A DNA stretch of 64,000 bases from Cycas panzhihuaensis. Lineage: Eukaryota; Cycadophyta. Below, piece after piece: positions 32,481 through 43,040 of the stretch (within the stretch, counting starts at the first letter, position 1; every line of letters begins with the position of its first letter). Both the position numbers and the translations under genes were made by a program. Under the pieces are notes generated by a model that was not told the DNA's origin, made no database searches, and saw only the letters and a list, made by a program, of their open reading frames with translations. The stretch covers positions 37,951,741 to 38,015,740 of the forward strand of contig CM041465.1 of the NCBI GenBank assembly GCA_023213395.1, written 5' to 3'.

Positions 32481-34004
32481 CTTCTAATAACAAGAGGCTC
32501 TTATCTTTCTGTAAGTCTTGTCGATCCTCGTGTGACCTGCTATTGATATTGCTTGTATTGCTCGTTGTTCGTGACCTTCTTCTAAGATCCTTGAAAGGGC
32601 GTCTGCTATTACATTGTCCTTGCCTTTTTTGTATACTATGGGGAAGTCAAATGATTGTAATTTGCTCAATCATTTTTGTTGCTTATCCGACAATGTCTTT
32701 TGACTTAAGAAATACTTGAGACTGTCGTGGTCTGTTCATACTTGAAAAGAGCTCCCAAGTAAGTACCATCTCCATTGGTGGATTGCGTGAATTATTGCCA
32801 ACATCTCTTTGTCGTAAATTGGCATTAACTTCTCTTCGTTGTTTAGTTTCCTACTTTCGTATGCTATTGGCCTTTCGTCTTGAAGTAAGACCACTCATAT
32901 ACCAAACCATGATGCATTGCATTCTAGAATGAACGGTTTTGAAAAATCTGGGGTTGCTAAGATTGGGGCTCTTACCATAGTGCCTTTAAGCTCTTCAAAG
33001 GCATTGTTGGTCACTTCGTTCCATGTGAAAGTGTCCTTCTTCGTTAGGTCTAGTAATGGAGCTACTATGTTGGCATACCCTTATATGAATTTCTTGAGAT
33101 AACCTATTGCTCCTTGAAAATTGCGAACCTCTCTGACGTTCCTTGGTGCTAGCCACTCGACAATCGCTTGGACCTTTTTGGGGTCAACCTTGATTCCCTC
33201 TGGAGTAATTATATGACCTAGGTACTCGACTTCTTGTTGACCAAATGAGCATTTTTTCTTGTTGGCAAAGAATAATTCTTTTGCCAGGACTTCCAGGACT
33301 AACCTTAGATGTTCTAAATGTTCGCTCCATGTTCTGATGTAGATGAGGAAATCATCTAAAAAAATTAGGAAGAATTTTTTTAAGAATTCCTTGAATGTGG
33401 AATTCATGGTAGCCTAAAATGTTGCCGGTGCGTTGGTTAAGTCGAATGGCATCACTTTGAAATTAAATAATCCTTCATGAATTCTGAAAGTTGTCTTGTG
33501 GACGTCTTCCTCTTTGATCATAATCTGATGATATCCAGATCGAAGGTCGATCTTGGAAAAGTATTTCGCCCCATGTATTTCATCCAGTAAGTCGTCAATC
33601 ATGGGGATCGAATATCTATTCTTTATAGTCAATTTGTTAAGTCCTCTGTAGTCTACACACATCCTGAATGTCCCATCTCTCTTGGGATTAATTACCACTA
33701 GTGAAGTGAACGGGCTTATGCTGCTTTGGATATGACCTTGTGCGAGTAACTCCCTTGTTATGCTCTCAATTTCTTTCCTCATGTTGTACAAGTGTCTGTA
33801 TGGCCTTATGTTTACTGGTGCGGCTCCTAGAATTAAGTCAATTGCGTGCTGAGTCTCTCTCGCTGGAGGTAATCCTTTCGGTTCTTCGAATACCTGCTTG
33901 TAGTCGTCCAAGATGTTCTGGATATATGTAGGAATTTTTCGATTTCGATTTTGGGGCATGATACTATGTATGTCAATACCTTTTTCCGCATTTTTTTTTT
34001 CCAT
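32481..34004 (-). pseudogene. pol: Chromovirus E reverse transcriptase and RNase H
   Basis: RT on the minus strand: [25 protein letters not shown] (about 33660), [11 protein letters not shown] and M-P-F-D-L-T-N. The catalytic F-L-D-D-F-L-I-Y lies near 33350, with both aspartates kept. The connection block G-A-I-G-Y-L-K-K-F-I is at about 33090. RNase H occupies about 32650-33070 with stops, and its tail Y-K-K-G-K-D-N-V-I-A-D-A-L-S-R is at about 32620. A TAG at 33416 separates the two main frames, where Gln is usual (A-T-F-Q). Confidence 0.88.
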
Positions 34005-34355
34005 TCTATGAGATGATACTAGCTGTGTAGGTGGATTTTTGAGTCCACGTAGTATGTATTTTGTTTCGTTTATTCGGAAACACGACTCTAGTCATATAGT
34101 TGGTGACTATAATCCCTAAGGTCTGTAGCCACTCCAACATGGCACAAGATAATAAAGGAAGAAAACAACAGCGATCCAGTGATACTATTGATGTCGGTGC
34201 CTTTTTCCGCATAATTTTTTTCCATTCTATGAGATGATACTAGCTGTGTAGGTGTATTTTTGGGTCCACGTAGTACGTATTTTGTTCAGTTTATTCGGAA
34301 GCACATAACTCTGGTCATATAGTTGGTGACTATATTCCCTAAGGTCTGTAGCCAT
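33958..34355 (-). repeat. 221-bp direct tandem duplication inside chromovirus E
   Basis: The block around 34001 (CCATTCTATG) recurs at 34222, an offset of 221 bp, and the homology extends from about 33958-34135 to 34179-34355. The copies differ by scattered substitutions. It spans the protease-RT junction, so a second copy of the protease C-terminal segment (V-Q-W-L-Q-T-L-G-type) sits before RT. E's RT frame begins inside the first copy. Confidence 0.85.
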
Positions 34356-34740
34356 TGTACCCCTAAGACCACGTCGACTCCTCCTATCTGCATTGCAAAC
34401 ATGTTGGAATTCAAGGGGTACTCACCAATTTTCAAGTTGATATTTCTGCAGAATCCTCCACAAGCCGTCATCTTCCCATTGGCAATTAAGACTTGGAAGA
34501 TCTTCAACGGTTCCACCTTTATTCCTAGCTTCTATGCTGTTGGTTTGTTGATGAAGTTATGTGTACTTCCACTATCCACTAGTACCGCTATTGGGGCACC
34601 TTTCAGCATCCCTTTGAATCGTAAGGTTTGGGGTGCCGTACTCTGTCATGTTATGCCCTACAGGGAGATTTGAACATTCTCGATGTCAATTTCCAGTAAT
34701 TCCTCTAGCTCGGCTTCAGCTTGTTCATTGTCATCTTCCT
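34286..34740 (-). pseudogene. pol: Chromovirus E protease
   Basis: On the minus strand the frame carries I-A-V-L-V-D-S-G-S-T-H-N-F-type sequence near 34560-34600 (D-S-G). Then come the F-C-R-N-I-N-L-K-I strand and G-G-V-D-V-V-L-G-V-Q-W-L-Q-T-L-G (about 34330-34380), which is the chromovirus signature. It processes Gag-Pol in the particle. The 221-bp duplication follows immediately. Confidence 0.78.
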
Positions 34741-36370
34741 GCTCTTATATTGCTTCTTCTTTCGTTTGTTCTGGTATATCTAGTTCTTCGTTATTTAACA
34801 TGAATACCTTCTTACCTGGGCATTGGTGTTCCCTGTTCCATTTTCCTCTGCATTTAAAGCATGTGGCCTTCCTTATGTGTTCCTCACGTGTAGGATTTTC
34901 TATTGTACTTTTGATTGGAAGAGGAGCATCGTCTTTGACCCCTGATCTATTCCAGTTTGTGGTGGACGGTGGTGCCATCTTTGTTCTGCACACAAAAGTT
35001 GGTTGGGTTTCTTTGAGTTCAACTTCAACGCACCTGGCATGTTAAACCTTATGTTTACATGTTAAGATATTGTACTTTAATTTTCATGTAATATGTGTAC
35101 TTTTTACTTTAGGGGTGACTTATCACTTAAGTGATAAAGTGCACACCCGCATTCTTTCTAGTGACACAACGTTGTCACTAAAGGGTCAAATGGACCCTCA
35201 TGCATTTTTGCTCACAGGAGAGCCCAAAAGGACACGTCCAACATGCAAGGCATGTATCTTGGATGTTTGACACTTGTCAAACATCCAAGGCCTTAGGTCT
35301 CTCATCTCACTCTATATAATGAGACCTCTTCTCATTGTCTCATAAGAGAGTTGGAGTTGTATTGTTATGCTGTCAGTTTGCTAATCAAACTGGTTATTCT
35401 TTGGAGGTTGGACCAATTCCAACTCCACATATTGGGTATCATTTTTCTCTTGCTCCTTCATTTATGCTTTGTCTCTTTGCTTTCTCTTTACCTTGAGAAT
35501 ATTATACTTGTTAGTGTTTTGTGCTTCTAGAACTAGAGTGATCCTAGTTTCTAGATCTTGGGACTGTTAAGGCCATCTAGCCTCTTTTCACATGGCATGT
35601 TTTATAATTTCTTCCAGCGTTGCATGTTGTTGTGCTAACACAGAATCTTATCGACGCCTTGAGACCACTTATGTATGTTTCCCTGAGGCATTCCTGAGGG
35701 ATATTTGATGTGATCATGCATTGTAGCATCTGGAATTGTTCAGTATATTCTCGAACTGACCCCGTTTACTGCAATCTTGTTAGTCGAGTGAAGTAATCCA
35801 TGGCCCACGAATCTTCGTATTGATTGATAATTGCTTCTCTAAAGTTTCTCCATTCCTGCTGCTGCAATCCTATCATCTTTTTCCACCAATAATACCAATT
35901 TAGGAACCATTTCTATCTCTGGCATTTGGTTAATCGCAAAGTAGGTTTCCATCTGAAATAGCCAAGCTCTTATGTCCCGTGTTTTTTCATGATCAAATTT
36001 CTCCAATGTGATCTTTGTGTTCATGGGGATTCCTTGTGGTCTCATGTTTCTTCGTTGAAAAACGAATCCTACTTTGAATCTGCCTTCCTGGTTTGCTTGG
36101 TCTATATCTTGATCTGAATCCTGGCTTTGTTCTATTGTCGACTAGATTATTTCTTGTCTTTCTAATCTTTCGTTCAAGTTTTTGATCTATTGTATCAATT
36201 CTTGCATGACTGCTATCATGTTTTCTACAAGTTGTTCCTCAGAATCTTGTGATCTCAGCATTCTATTCGGCGTTCTGATTTTCCTGAATCTCAGTTCTGT
36301 TTCGGTTCTTTATGTCTTTCTCAGGTGGGAGGGTGGGTCAAAATTTCCTTCCCTTAGGAAAAAATTCCCT
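34741..36370 (-). pseudogene. gag: Chromovirus E gag, split by a solo copia LTR
   Basis: Two parts flank the solo LTR at 35040-35592. Upstream (minus) at 35598-36370 are P-M-N-T-K-I-T-L-E-K-F-D and W-L-F-Q-M-E-T-Y-F, the start of the Gag capsid domain. Downstream at 34745-35034 is the chromovirus zinc knuckle C-F-K-C-R-G-K-W-N-R-E-H-Q-C (about 34840), followed by an acidic tail. Many stops lie between. Gag would assemble the particle and bind RNA. Confidence 0.82.
35040..35592 (+). mobile_element. Solo LTR of the copia-1 family
   Basis: 553 bp, the reverse-orientation relative of the copia-1 LTRs, starting TGTTAAACC and ending TTTTCACA. It has a perfect 5-bp TSD, TGGCA, at 35035-35039 and 35593-35597. 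The 26-bp dyad is at 35261-35286 and the TATA box TATATAAT at 35313-35320. An uninterrupted TTATCACTTAAGTGATAA palindrome is near 35116. No internal region remains. Confidence 0.93.
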
Positions 36371-36393
36371 TAAAATTCCCACTTCAGAACAAA

Positions 36394-36405
36394 GCTCTGA
36401 TACCA
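36394..36405 (-). promoter_or_regulatory. Primer-binding site of chromovirus E
   Basis: On the minus strand it reads TGGTATCAGAGC, complementary to initiator tRNA-Met, two bases from the 5' LTR. Confidence 0.93.
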
Positions 36406-36407
36406 CT

Positions 36408-36880
36408 TGTAGCAATTCTTTCACCAAAATGATACAAAAATGGAGCAAAACATAGCCAATTTACAGAAAACAAAACTCAAATAGCAATTTCCTTGTATGA
36501 AAATATCTAGATCAAATGTATAACAAGTATAAATCAAGTACAACTACTGAAATTGATATCAAATTGTAGTCAAAAAACAAATAAATGATCGAAAAAATAC
36601 CAATACACCTGTAAAGTTCATCGAGCTCTTCGAGGCGGGGATCCTCCTCAAAAAATGCAGCCCTAAGGTTGAAATTCTACACTTGCCAAAGGCCTAAATT
36701 GGAGAGGAAAACCTGCACACAATGATGATCAGATGACCCCCCAAGGGTCCCTATTTATAAGCACACCAATTGGGATAATAGAAGTCGGCCAGAGAGATGA
36801 AAGATGTGCCCAAAACTGCAATTAAAAGTCGGCCACAGCCTTGTATAGGAGTTGGCCAGACTTAAGATAATGTCACTTTA
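36408..36880 (-). mobile_element. 5' LTR of chromovirus E
   Basis: 473 bp, aligned without gaps to 30816-31288. Its outer terminus on the plus strand ends TTTA rather than TTCA, a C-to-T change in the terminal dinucleotide. The TATA-like tract is at about 36767. Confidence 0.92.
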
Positions 36881-37110
36881 GACTGAACCTAGAGAAAGTT
36901 CTTCTCAACAACCCCTTAGGGAAAAGGGGAAACAGATTATTCAACTCCTAAAAGAATTGGAGCAAGGCTACAAATCATAGATTGCAATGTTATAGGAGAA
37001 GATAAAGGAAAAGGATGCAATTATAGCCACCCTAACGCAGATCAATGAGGAACTACTTCAAGCCAATGAACCACCAGGGAAATTGAAATTGTAGGAGCAG
37101 TCCTAATCTA
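36881..37110 (+). pseudogene. Third ORF of element C, second part
   Basis: It continues 30815 once E and one TSD copy are removed. It has E-P-R-E-S-S-S-Q, then the helix Q-L-L-K-E-L-E-Q-G-Y and K-I-K-E-K-D-A-I-I-A-T-L, then the end corresponding to B's L-Q-E-Q-S. Stops stand at about 36978, 36993 and 37093. Confidence 0.6.
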
Positions 37111-37184
37111 AGGAGGGAGGAGGAAGAAGAATACAAAACTATTTTTGAAATTTTTGAGTTTAAACAAGGATGCTCAACCATTTT

Positions 37185-37930
37185 TGTTGACCCCCAATAG
37201 ATGTTACAGTCGAAATTAACACCTATGCGTCCAAAGGAAGGAACGTATGGCTAATTGTGATCTAATGCAACTAATAAATGCAGGACAACCGTTCAGCAAG
37301 TATTTGGGATAGAGAACAGACAAAAAACTAGCATACAAATAGGCAAAACACAATGTGTTCTGCCACAGGAACACACCACACAGAAGGAATGCATACAACA
37401 CAAACTAGGAACGCACCAGGAACAGTTGCAGAACAGACAGGGCAAAAAGGAGCCACATGGATAGAGACCGTACAGACACACGTGTGGATTAACCAACAAT
37501 GGAACGGATTAATTAAGAAATTGTTATGAAGAGTATGCATTAAGAAAAAGGGACGGTTGTGACTTTTGGTCACAATCGTTCCTCAACAAGGACATACGGA
37601 CTATTTAAACATGATTAATCAAGGGGATTGATGTGAGAGTCGAGTCAAGTGATCTATTGGGTCTGGTCTAGTACGAATAACCATCCCAGCATTGTGTGAA
37701 AGCATGATGTGATATAATTATTGACTATTGTTTAATGAAATTACAAAGTTATGTGGAATCCATGTGTATGTAATGAGGAATGCATGATATCTATTATGTT
37801 TATGATCATATTTTGGACTTATGAGGCGTAACTTAATATATGAATATGCATGTTGACCATGAGCACACCCTAGACTACAGTGGAAACCTTGACAATTGAA
37901 TATCTCAATAGGACAGATATTAAGTCAACA
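37185..37930 (+). mobile_element. 3' LTR of element C
   Basis: 746 bp from TGTTGACC to AGTCAACA, with the same termini as the A and B LTRs. It is preceded by a purine-rich run at 37112-37131 and by the same 40-bp stretch that precedes the B LTR. It abuts the leader of L. Confidence 0.7.
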
Positions 37931-38844
37931 ACTGAAATTAACTAAAAGTGATTTAATATGATAAAACTCACTTAAAACATAAAACTTTATAAATTAAAAT
38001 TTATTAAAAACAAAATATTTTCGACATATGTTGAATTGTATAACCCAAAGTTATTTTTCTGATGTATTCAATCCAAATCTTTCGAAAACAAAGTCAGATT
38101 GACCGCAACAACGCACAGATAGAGGTAAAATTGCTCATTGTAGATAGATTCTATCGAGACAAAATTTGAGGAACAGGATCACAGGCAAAGCAGATGAAGT
38201 GTCTAAAATTTGACGAGCTAAGACAACTCATACGAAGAGAATGAAACATCTAAAGAATGGAGGAGGGCGTATAGTCGAATAGTGGCATACGATTGTCATA
38301 CTCAACAAAGGGTTTGAAACCCAAATTTAATGCTTTGAATGTCTTCTCCAGAGTCAATACCACCTGTAGTGATCAACAGGAAAAGGCTAGCAACACAAAT
38401 TTAGAAGAAACAAGTGTTTTTTGTTAAAAAAAATTGCCCTAGATATGAAAAATCCACCCAAAACAATGTGTTAACTCTTGCATGTCAAGTGCAAGTAGAT
38501 AGGGGTGAATAAGAGACTAATTTCCAGTCAAAAAAATGAATAATCAAAAATTAATTATTAAAAACCAATAATCTTGCAAAAGTTAATTTTTTATTATAGA
38601 AAATCAAGAAAAAACATTGATTTTTGTGAAATTTCACTGTTGCACCCAACGAAATGAGCCTAAAAAAATTTCAAAACTTAAGATAATCCATCTTCAACCT
38701 GCAAATATCCAAGAATTAGTAAAAAAATTTAAAAAACTAACCAAACTAAGCCTTGGATCGCCTTTGGAGAGCGAAGGTCATCACCAAGGGTTTGGAATCC
38801 TCTCACAAACCAAAAAAAGTAGCAAAAAAGGCTCCTCTCACAAG
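37931..38844 (-). other. Leader of copia L
   Basis: About 900 bases, A/T-rich, with no credible ORF. AAGTG/CACTT words occur at its left end as in the copia-1 leader. The stretch at 38750-38800 matches 21240-21300 of copia-1. Confidence 0.65.
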
Positions 38845-38856
38845 GCTTTGATACCA
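38845..38856 (-). promoter_or_regulatory. Primer-binding site of copia L
   Basis: On the minus strand it reads TGGTATCAAAGC, one base different from the other initiator tRNA-Met sites in the window, two bases from the LTR. Confidence 0.85.
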
Positions 38857-38858
38857 AA

Positions 38859-39404
38859 TGTTGAGAATGGAGCATTAAGTCTATGGTCTTAAGGATTCAA
38901 AAAGAGGAAAGATTGCTATGAGAATGAAGATGATTAGCATCTAATCAAGCTAGCATGGAGATGAGCACTATGAGCAAGCATAAGCATGAAGATCATAAGC
39001 ACGAGGACACAAAATATGGAGGAGAAGGAATTGATCCAACTCCAAATAAATAGTAAGCTTATATTAGCCAAGAATAGCAGCATAACACTACAACACTCAC
39101 TCTTGTAAAATACATGAAGAATGGTCTCAATATATAGAGACTCAGAAGTGTTGCATGTTTAATAAATGTCAAACATGCAAGCATGCCAGTCGCATGTGGG
39201 ATAAGTTTCCCTTAAAGCTCTCTTGTGAGCATAAGTGCATGAGGGTACATTAACCCTCAAGTTACAACACTGTGCAACTAGAAATAAAGTGGGTGTGTAC
39301 TTTATCACTTTAAGTGATAAGTCACACTAACATAAAGTACACAAAGTTCATTAATAAAACATTACAAAGTACATCACTTAACATTTAAACATAAAGGTTT
39401 AACA
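38859..39404 (-). mobile_element. 5' LTR of copia L
   Basis: 546 bp, the same length as the copia-1 and H LTRs, TGTTGAGAATGG...GGTTTAACA on the plus strand. The dyad at 39153-39178 has arms starting GCATGTTT and ending AAACATGC, so the second base pair is swapped relative to copia-1. A TATATAGAGA tract lies next to it. Confidence 0.92.
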
Positions 39405-39709
39405 TGACGGATTATAATAGATTACATTGCTTCCTCTAGAACACTCGATACATCATTGCTTGATCACAACTTGATGATTTTACAATGGATTCAGGATCTC
39501 TTATAATCCCCCCAGAGGTATGTCCAACCCATTAGTTGCAACTCTGTGATATTCATGCCTTTTGACTTAATACTAACACACCACATTTAACATTACTCAT
39601 ATGGTTTAATATTAACTACCATGCTCGCATCCACCCTTAACGTAAATGTGGGGATTTGATCTGCAGTTTGAAATCATCAATGAAGGCTATAATCATCCTT
39701 GTTGATACA
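39405..39709 (-). mobile_element. 3' LTR fragment of copia K
   Basis: About 305 bp next to a polypurine tract. On the minus strand it starts TGTATCAACAAGG. The far end is cut by L. The remainder should lie left of the window. Confidence 0.65.
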
Positions 39710-39720
39710 TCCCCCCTCAA
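39710..39720 (-). promoter_or_regulatory. Polypurine tract of copia K
   Basis: On the minus strand TTGAGGGGGGA stands directly before the TG of the 3' LTR. Confidence 0.75.
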
Positions 39721-41250
39721 GGATAATTTCATTGAGTCTCAATCTCGCGTGAATCTTTGTGAATTGATCTTCAATTAATGCCTTGGTGAACACATCTGCA
39801 AGTTGCTTGTAATTTCTCTACTTCGATCTATTCACAAATATAATGGTTCCAAATCTCAATTTACTTTATACACGCATGAAACTTCAGACTCCTCGACAAC
39901 CAAATAACACTTTGGTTATTGATTAAAATAATTAACATGCTACAAGGTACAACAAGGATATCCAAAAGTCCTTGCAACCATATAGTTTCTCTCACACCAA
40001 CTATGAGTTCCTGGTACTTTGCCCCTGTAAAAGGTAAATCAATTGTTTGTTGTTTCTTCGACTACCACAATAGAGGTCTAGTGTCAATACTGAAAACACA
40101 TCTAGCAATAGATTTTTGATCATCGGAACCTCCTTCCCAATTAGCATCTATGTAGCCAAGCAACTTCACCTCTCCACCATAAAGACACTCTAAACCAAGA
40201 TTAAGAGTTCCATTCAAATATCTCAGAATTCGTTTCGTTGCAACCCAATGTGACTCCTGTGGATTTTGCATATAGCGCGAGAGAAGCTCAATAGCATAAA
40301 CAATAATTGATTTGGTATAAGTCAAGTAAATAAGACTCCCTACCAACTGTCTATACAATGTTGCGTCTATAGCAGGCTTATGCATATCTTTAATGAGTTT
40401 TGTGCCCTTAACACATAGTGTGGCAATAAACTTGCAATCCTCCATCTTGAATGTTGCAAGCAAGTTCATCATATACTTCACTTGTGACACCATAATTCGA
40501 CACTCCATCTGTCGTACTTCAATGCCCAATAAGTAATTCAACATTCCTAAATCTATCCATTCAAAGGTCTTTTGCAAGTTGGATTTAACATCCATAATTG
40601 CCTATTAAAATGAGATCATCAACATATAACACAATCACCACAATCAATACTACAATCCTCTTGATATACTAATTAGGTTTTAGATTTGTAGTAACAAATC
40701 TTTCCTCCTTCAACTTAACATTGATCTTTGTATACTATGCCCTTGGCACTTGCTTAAAACCATAGAAAGAGTTCTTCAAGTGGCACACAAACTCTTCATG
40801 TCTTTCCTTAACGAACCCAAGAGGTTGTACCATATAAACTTTCTCCTTTAGGTCTCCACTAAGAAATGGAAACTTCACACCCCTTTGATCTAACTCCAAT
40901 CTGTATTTGGCTACAAGTGAAAGGATCAATTGGATTGTTATCATTTTTTAGACTAGTGCAAATGTCCCATCATAATTGATCCCTTCCTTATGATTAAATC
41001 CTTGCACAAATCAAGTTTTCTAATTTTCCACCTCACCATTAGAGTAGAACTTTATCTTGTACAAACATTTGCATCCAATAAGATTCTTCTTCAGAGGCAA
41101 TGAGACCAAATCCCTTGACATGTTCTTGAATAAGGAACCATACTCTTCCTCCATCACTACTCTCCACTTTGGATTCTCCTTCATCTCAACATAAGAATCA
41201 GCGTCATGGGAGTCTATGGTGTTAACTGTTAGAGCTTAACTGGCATACTA
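39721..41250 (-). pseudogene. pol: Copia K reverse transcriptase and RNase H
   Basis: On the minus strand the RT part includes L-K-N-S-F-Y-G-F-K-Q (about 40765). The Y-V-D-D-L region lies near 40610, at a frame break. The downstream G-M-L-N-Y-L-L-G-I-E-V and L-V-G-S-L-I-Y-L-T-Y follow. RNase H has Y-I-D-A-N-W-E-G (about 40140), where the usual A-D-W-A-G Asp survives. Further RNase H blocks to 39721 are too degraded to place. Stops and frameshifts are dense between 40600 and 41250. Confidence 0.8.
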
Positions 41251-41945
41251 ACTCCTTGTCTTTCATCCATCTCTTAGAGTTTGCATTGTCACACACAATT
41301 CTTCAATAGTCTTTCTAATCCACAAGGGCAACGAGACACTCAATGTCTCACATACCTCTTCATGTGACAACTCTTCATTATCTGCATTACTCAGTCCATC
41401 TTCCCCTTTTGCAACAAGTTGAGTCAAGTTTGCATTCCCAAAAACGGACTCCTATGGAATCGACCCTAACAAAAATGGTAGTAAAGGTGGATAAAAGATT
41501 TCTTTAGACAATGCTCAATCAACATGATATGTCAATGACTCAACAAACTCAACATCCTGATTAACAACAAGTTTCTTCTCCATTGGATTCCACATTCTAT
41601 AAACTATATTCATACCACTGTACCCCATGAAGATACACTTCTGACTCTTGTAATCCAACTTCTTGCATTTTCTGTCAGGGATGTTTGCATACGCTATGCA
41701 CCCAAAAACTCTCAAATCATCAATGCTAGGCTTTCAACTACTCTATTTCTCATCAAGTGTTATGCCATAAACTGCTTGAGTCAATACTCAATTCAAAATA
41801 TACACTAATAGTTCCCACAACTTCTGCCCAAAACATTGGTGGCAAGTTACATGCATGCACCATACACCTTGCCATCTCCATCATGGAACGATTTTTCCTC
41901 TCAGTGACTAATAAGTATTACCCATCCATATGTCATGACATTATG
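41251..41945 (-). pseudogene. pol: Copia K integrase, C-terminal part
   Basis: It has F-G-C-I-A-Y-A-N-I-P-D, K-S-Q-K-C-I-F-M-G-Y and D-V-E-F-V-E-S-L-T-Y-H (41515-41715), typical of the region after the copia integrase core. The last piece before F reads E-R-N-x-x-M-x-E-M-A-R-C-M-V-H-A, which includes the third catalytic residue region. It is cut by F at 41945. J has an intact equivalent at 59300-60000. Confidence 0.78.
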
Positions 41946-42481
41946 TGATGAAATGTAGAAATTATTGTACTTACATGAAAAGTTCATTTAAGTTAATTAA
42001 TCAGTCAGTCAGTTAGATAGAGAAATTATAGTAGGTTGTTAAACTAGCTAAGACAATTTCTTAGGTTAGTTAGACAATTAGTTAGGTAGATTTTCAAGTG
42101 GTAACTAAGCCCTCAATATAAATGAGAGGCACCTTATTGTATAGACATTAGAAAGTGAGTGTGCAATGTGATTATAAATTAGACCTTGGAGATAATAGAA
42201 GAGAATTCATTTTCTATCAATAATCCCTGAATTAGGTAATATTCTTTGAATCTTGCAAAAGCATTTTTACTCCCCAATTCTTTGTTGCTCTCCCCATCTA
42301 TTGTTCTATGCCCTTTTCTTTCTTCTCCTGAAGCACATCTAAGCTCAGACAAGCCAATAGGCTCCCAATTCTACTCTAAGTATTCTTTTAATTCCAAGAA
42401 CAGGATAATTCATGTCCTCAAGGAGTAATTTCGTTGTTGAATCATTGAAGATCACTCTTTTCAGCTAGATGTGACACATCA
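41946..42481 (+). mobile_element. 5' LTR of element F
   Basis: 536 bp with termini TGATG and CATCA. A TATA-like AATATAAATG lies at about 42115. It is followed by two A residues and the primer-binding site. The left boundary rests on the terminus match and on the end of the K sequence. Confidence 0.75.
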
Positions 42482-42483
42482 AA

Positions 42484-42495
42484 TGGTATCAGAGC
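42484..42495 (+). promoter_or_regulatory. Primer-binding site of element F
   Basis: TGGTATCAGAGC, complementary to initiator tRNA-Met, two bases after the LTR. Confidence 0.9.
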
Positions 42496-43040
42496 ATTGT
42501 ACGAACCTATAAGGAAAACCCTAATTTTTTTACTGTGTCAAAAATTAGCGAAAAAGGTGCCAAAAGAAGCACCTTAAGGAGACGAACAAACTTTCCTTCT
42601 TGAGCAACTTCAGATTCTAACATTTTGGAAGCCAAAATCGCAATTTTCAGAAGTAGCCCTAAAAAGTTTTAAATGCAAATCTCTTCCAAAAGAAGTCAAA
42701 TTAAAAAATGGAATTTTAGGAGCATCTTCGTCTTGTCGAGAGCTTTCTGTTGATACTAGATTCGACTTGGTTGGGTGACCATACAACCCAAAATGAGTGA
42801 AAAACGTCTTCAAACCCTAGCCACTGGTCAAGTAGATTTTTTCCCATAAATTCTCAAAGAAATTTCAGATTCCAAAAATTGAGTGGCGCCAAGCAGAGAG
42901 TCATTTTGAGGCAAACTTCATTTTTAGAGACCCTAGTCTGCATGATGGTACAAACCCATACGGTATGGCCTTATGACCTACTACACTTCTTCCTTTCAGT
43001 CTTTCGTTGCATTCCTTTTTTTTGCTCTTCTTTCTTCAAA
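42496..43040 (+). other. Leader of element F
   Basis: About 545 bases without an ORF I would support. A TGGCGCCAAGCAG word at 42884 resembles a primer-binding site but is far from any LTR end. Confidence 0.5.

Larger units (their letters stand above)
30816..36880 (-). mobile_element. Complete Ty3/gypsy chromovirus E
   Basis: 6065 bp with two 473-bp LTRs and a TSD of GATTG at 30811-30815 and GACTG at 36881-36885 (one mismatch). On the minus strand the order is 5' LTR, initiator tRNA-Met primer-binding site, gag, protease, RT, RNase H, integrase with chromodomain, polypurine tract, 3' LTR. The LTRs differ at about 40 of 473 positions by hand count. Its gag contains a solo copia LTR, so that insertion is younger than E. 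Confidence 0.95.
26979..37930 (+). mobile_element. Ty3/gypsy LTR retrotransposon C, 5' part missing, doubly interrupted
   Basis: A third relative of A and B. The visible part runs from the tail of the Gag-like module through RT, RNase H, integrase, ORF3 and 3' LTR. A solo LTR (29279-29644) splits the integrase and chromovirus E (30816-36880) splits ORF3, each with a TSD. Its upstream half would lie left of B and so outside the window. Its right end meets the leader of copia L. Confidence 0.83.
37931..39404 (-). mobile_element. Copia element L (copia-1 family), 5' end only
   Basis: On the minus strand it has 5' LTR, primer-binding site and part of the leader, then is cut by element C at 37930. 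The LTR and the leader next to the primer-binding site match copia-1. Gag, pol and the 3' LTR would lie beyond C's left end, outside the window. It in turn interrupts the 3' LTR of K. Confidence 0.85.
39405..41945 (-). mobile_element. Ty1/copia element K, 3' part
   Basis: On the minus strand it has the middle of integrase, RT, RNase H, polypurine tract and part of the 3' LTR. It belongs to the same broad group as J rather than copia-1. It is interrupted on the right by F at 41946 and on the left by L at 39404, so it is the outermost element visible in the window. Confidence 0.82.

Noticed and set aside
42884-42897. TGGCGCC word as a second primer-binding site in F
   Set aside because: No LTR end lies next to it, and a convincing initiator tRNA-Met site is 400 bases upstream at the LTR.
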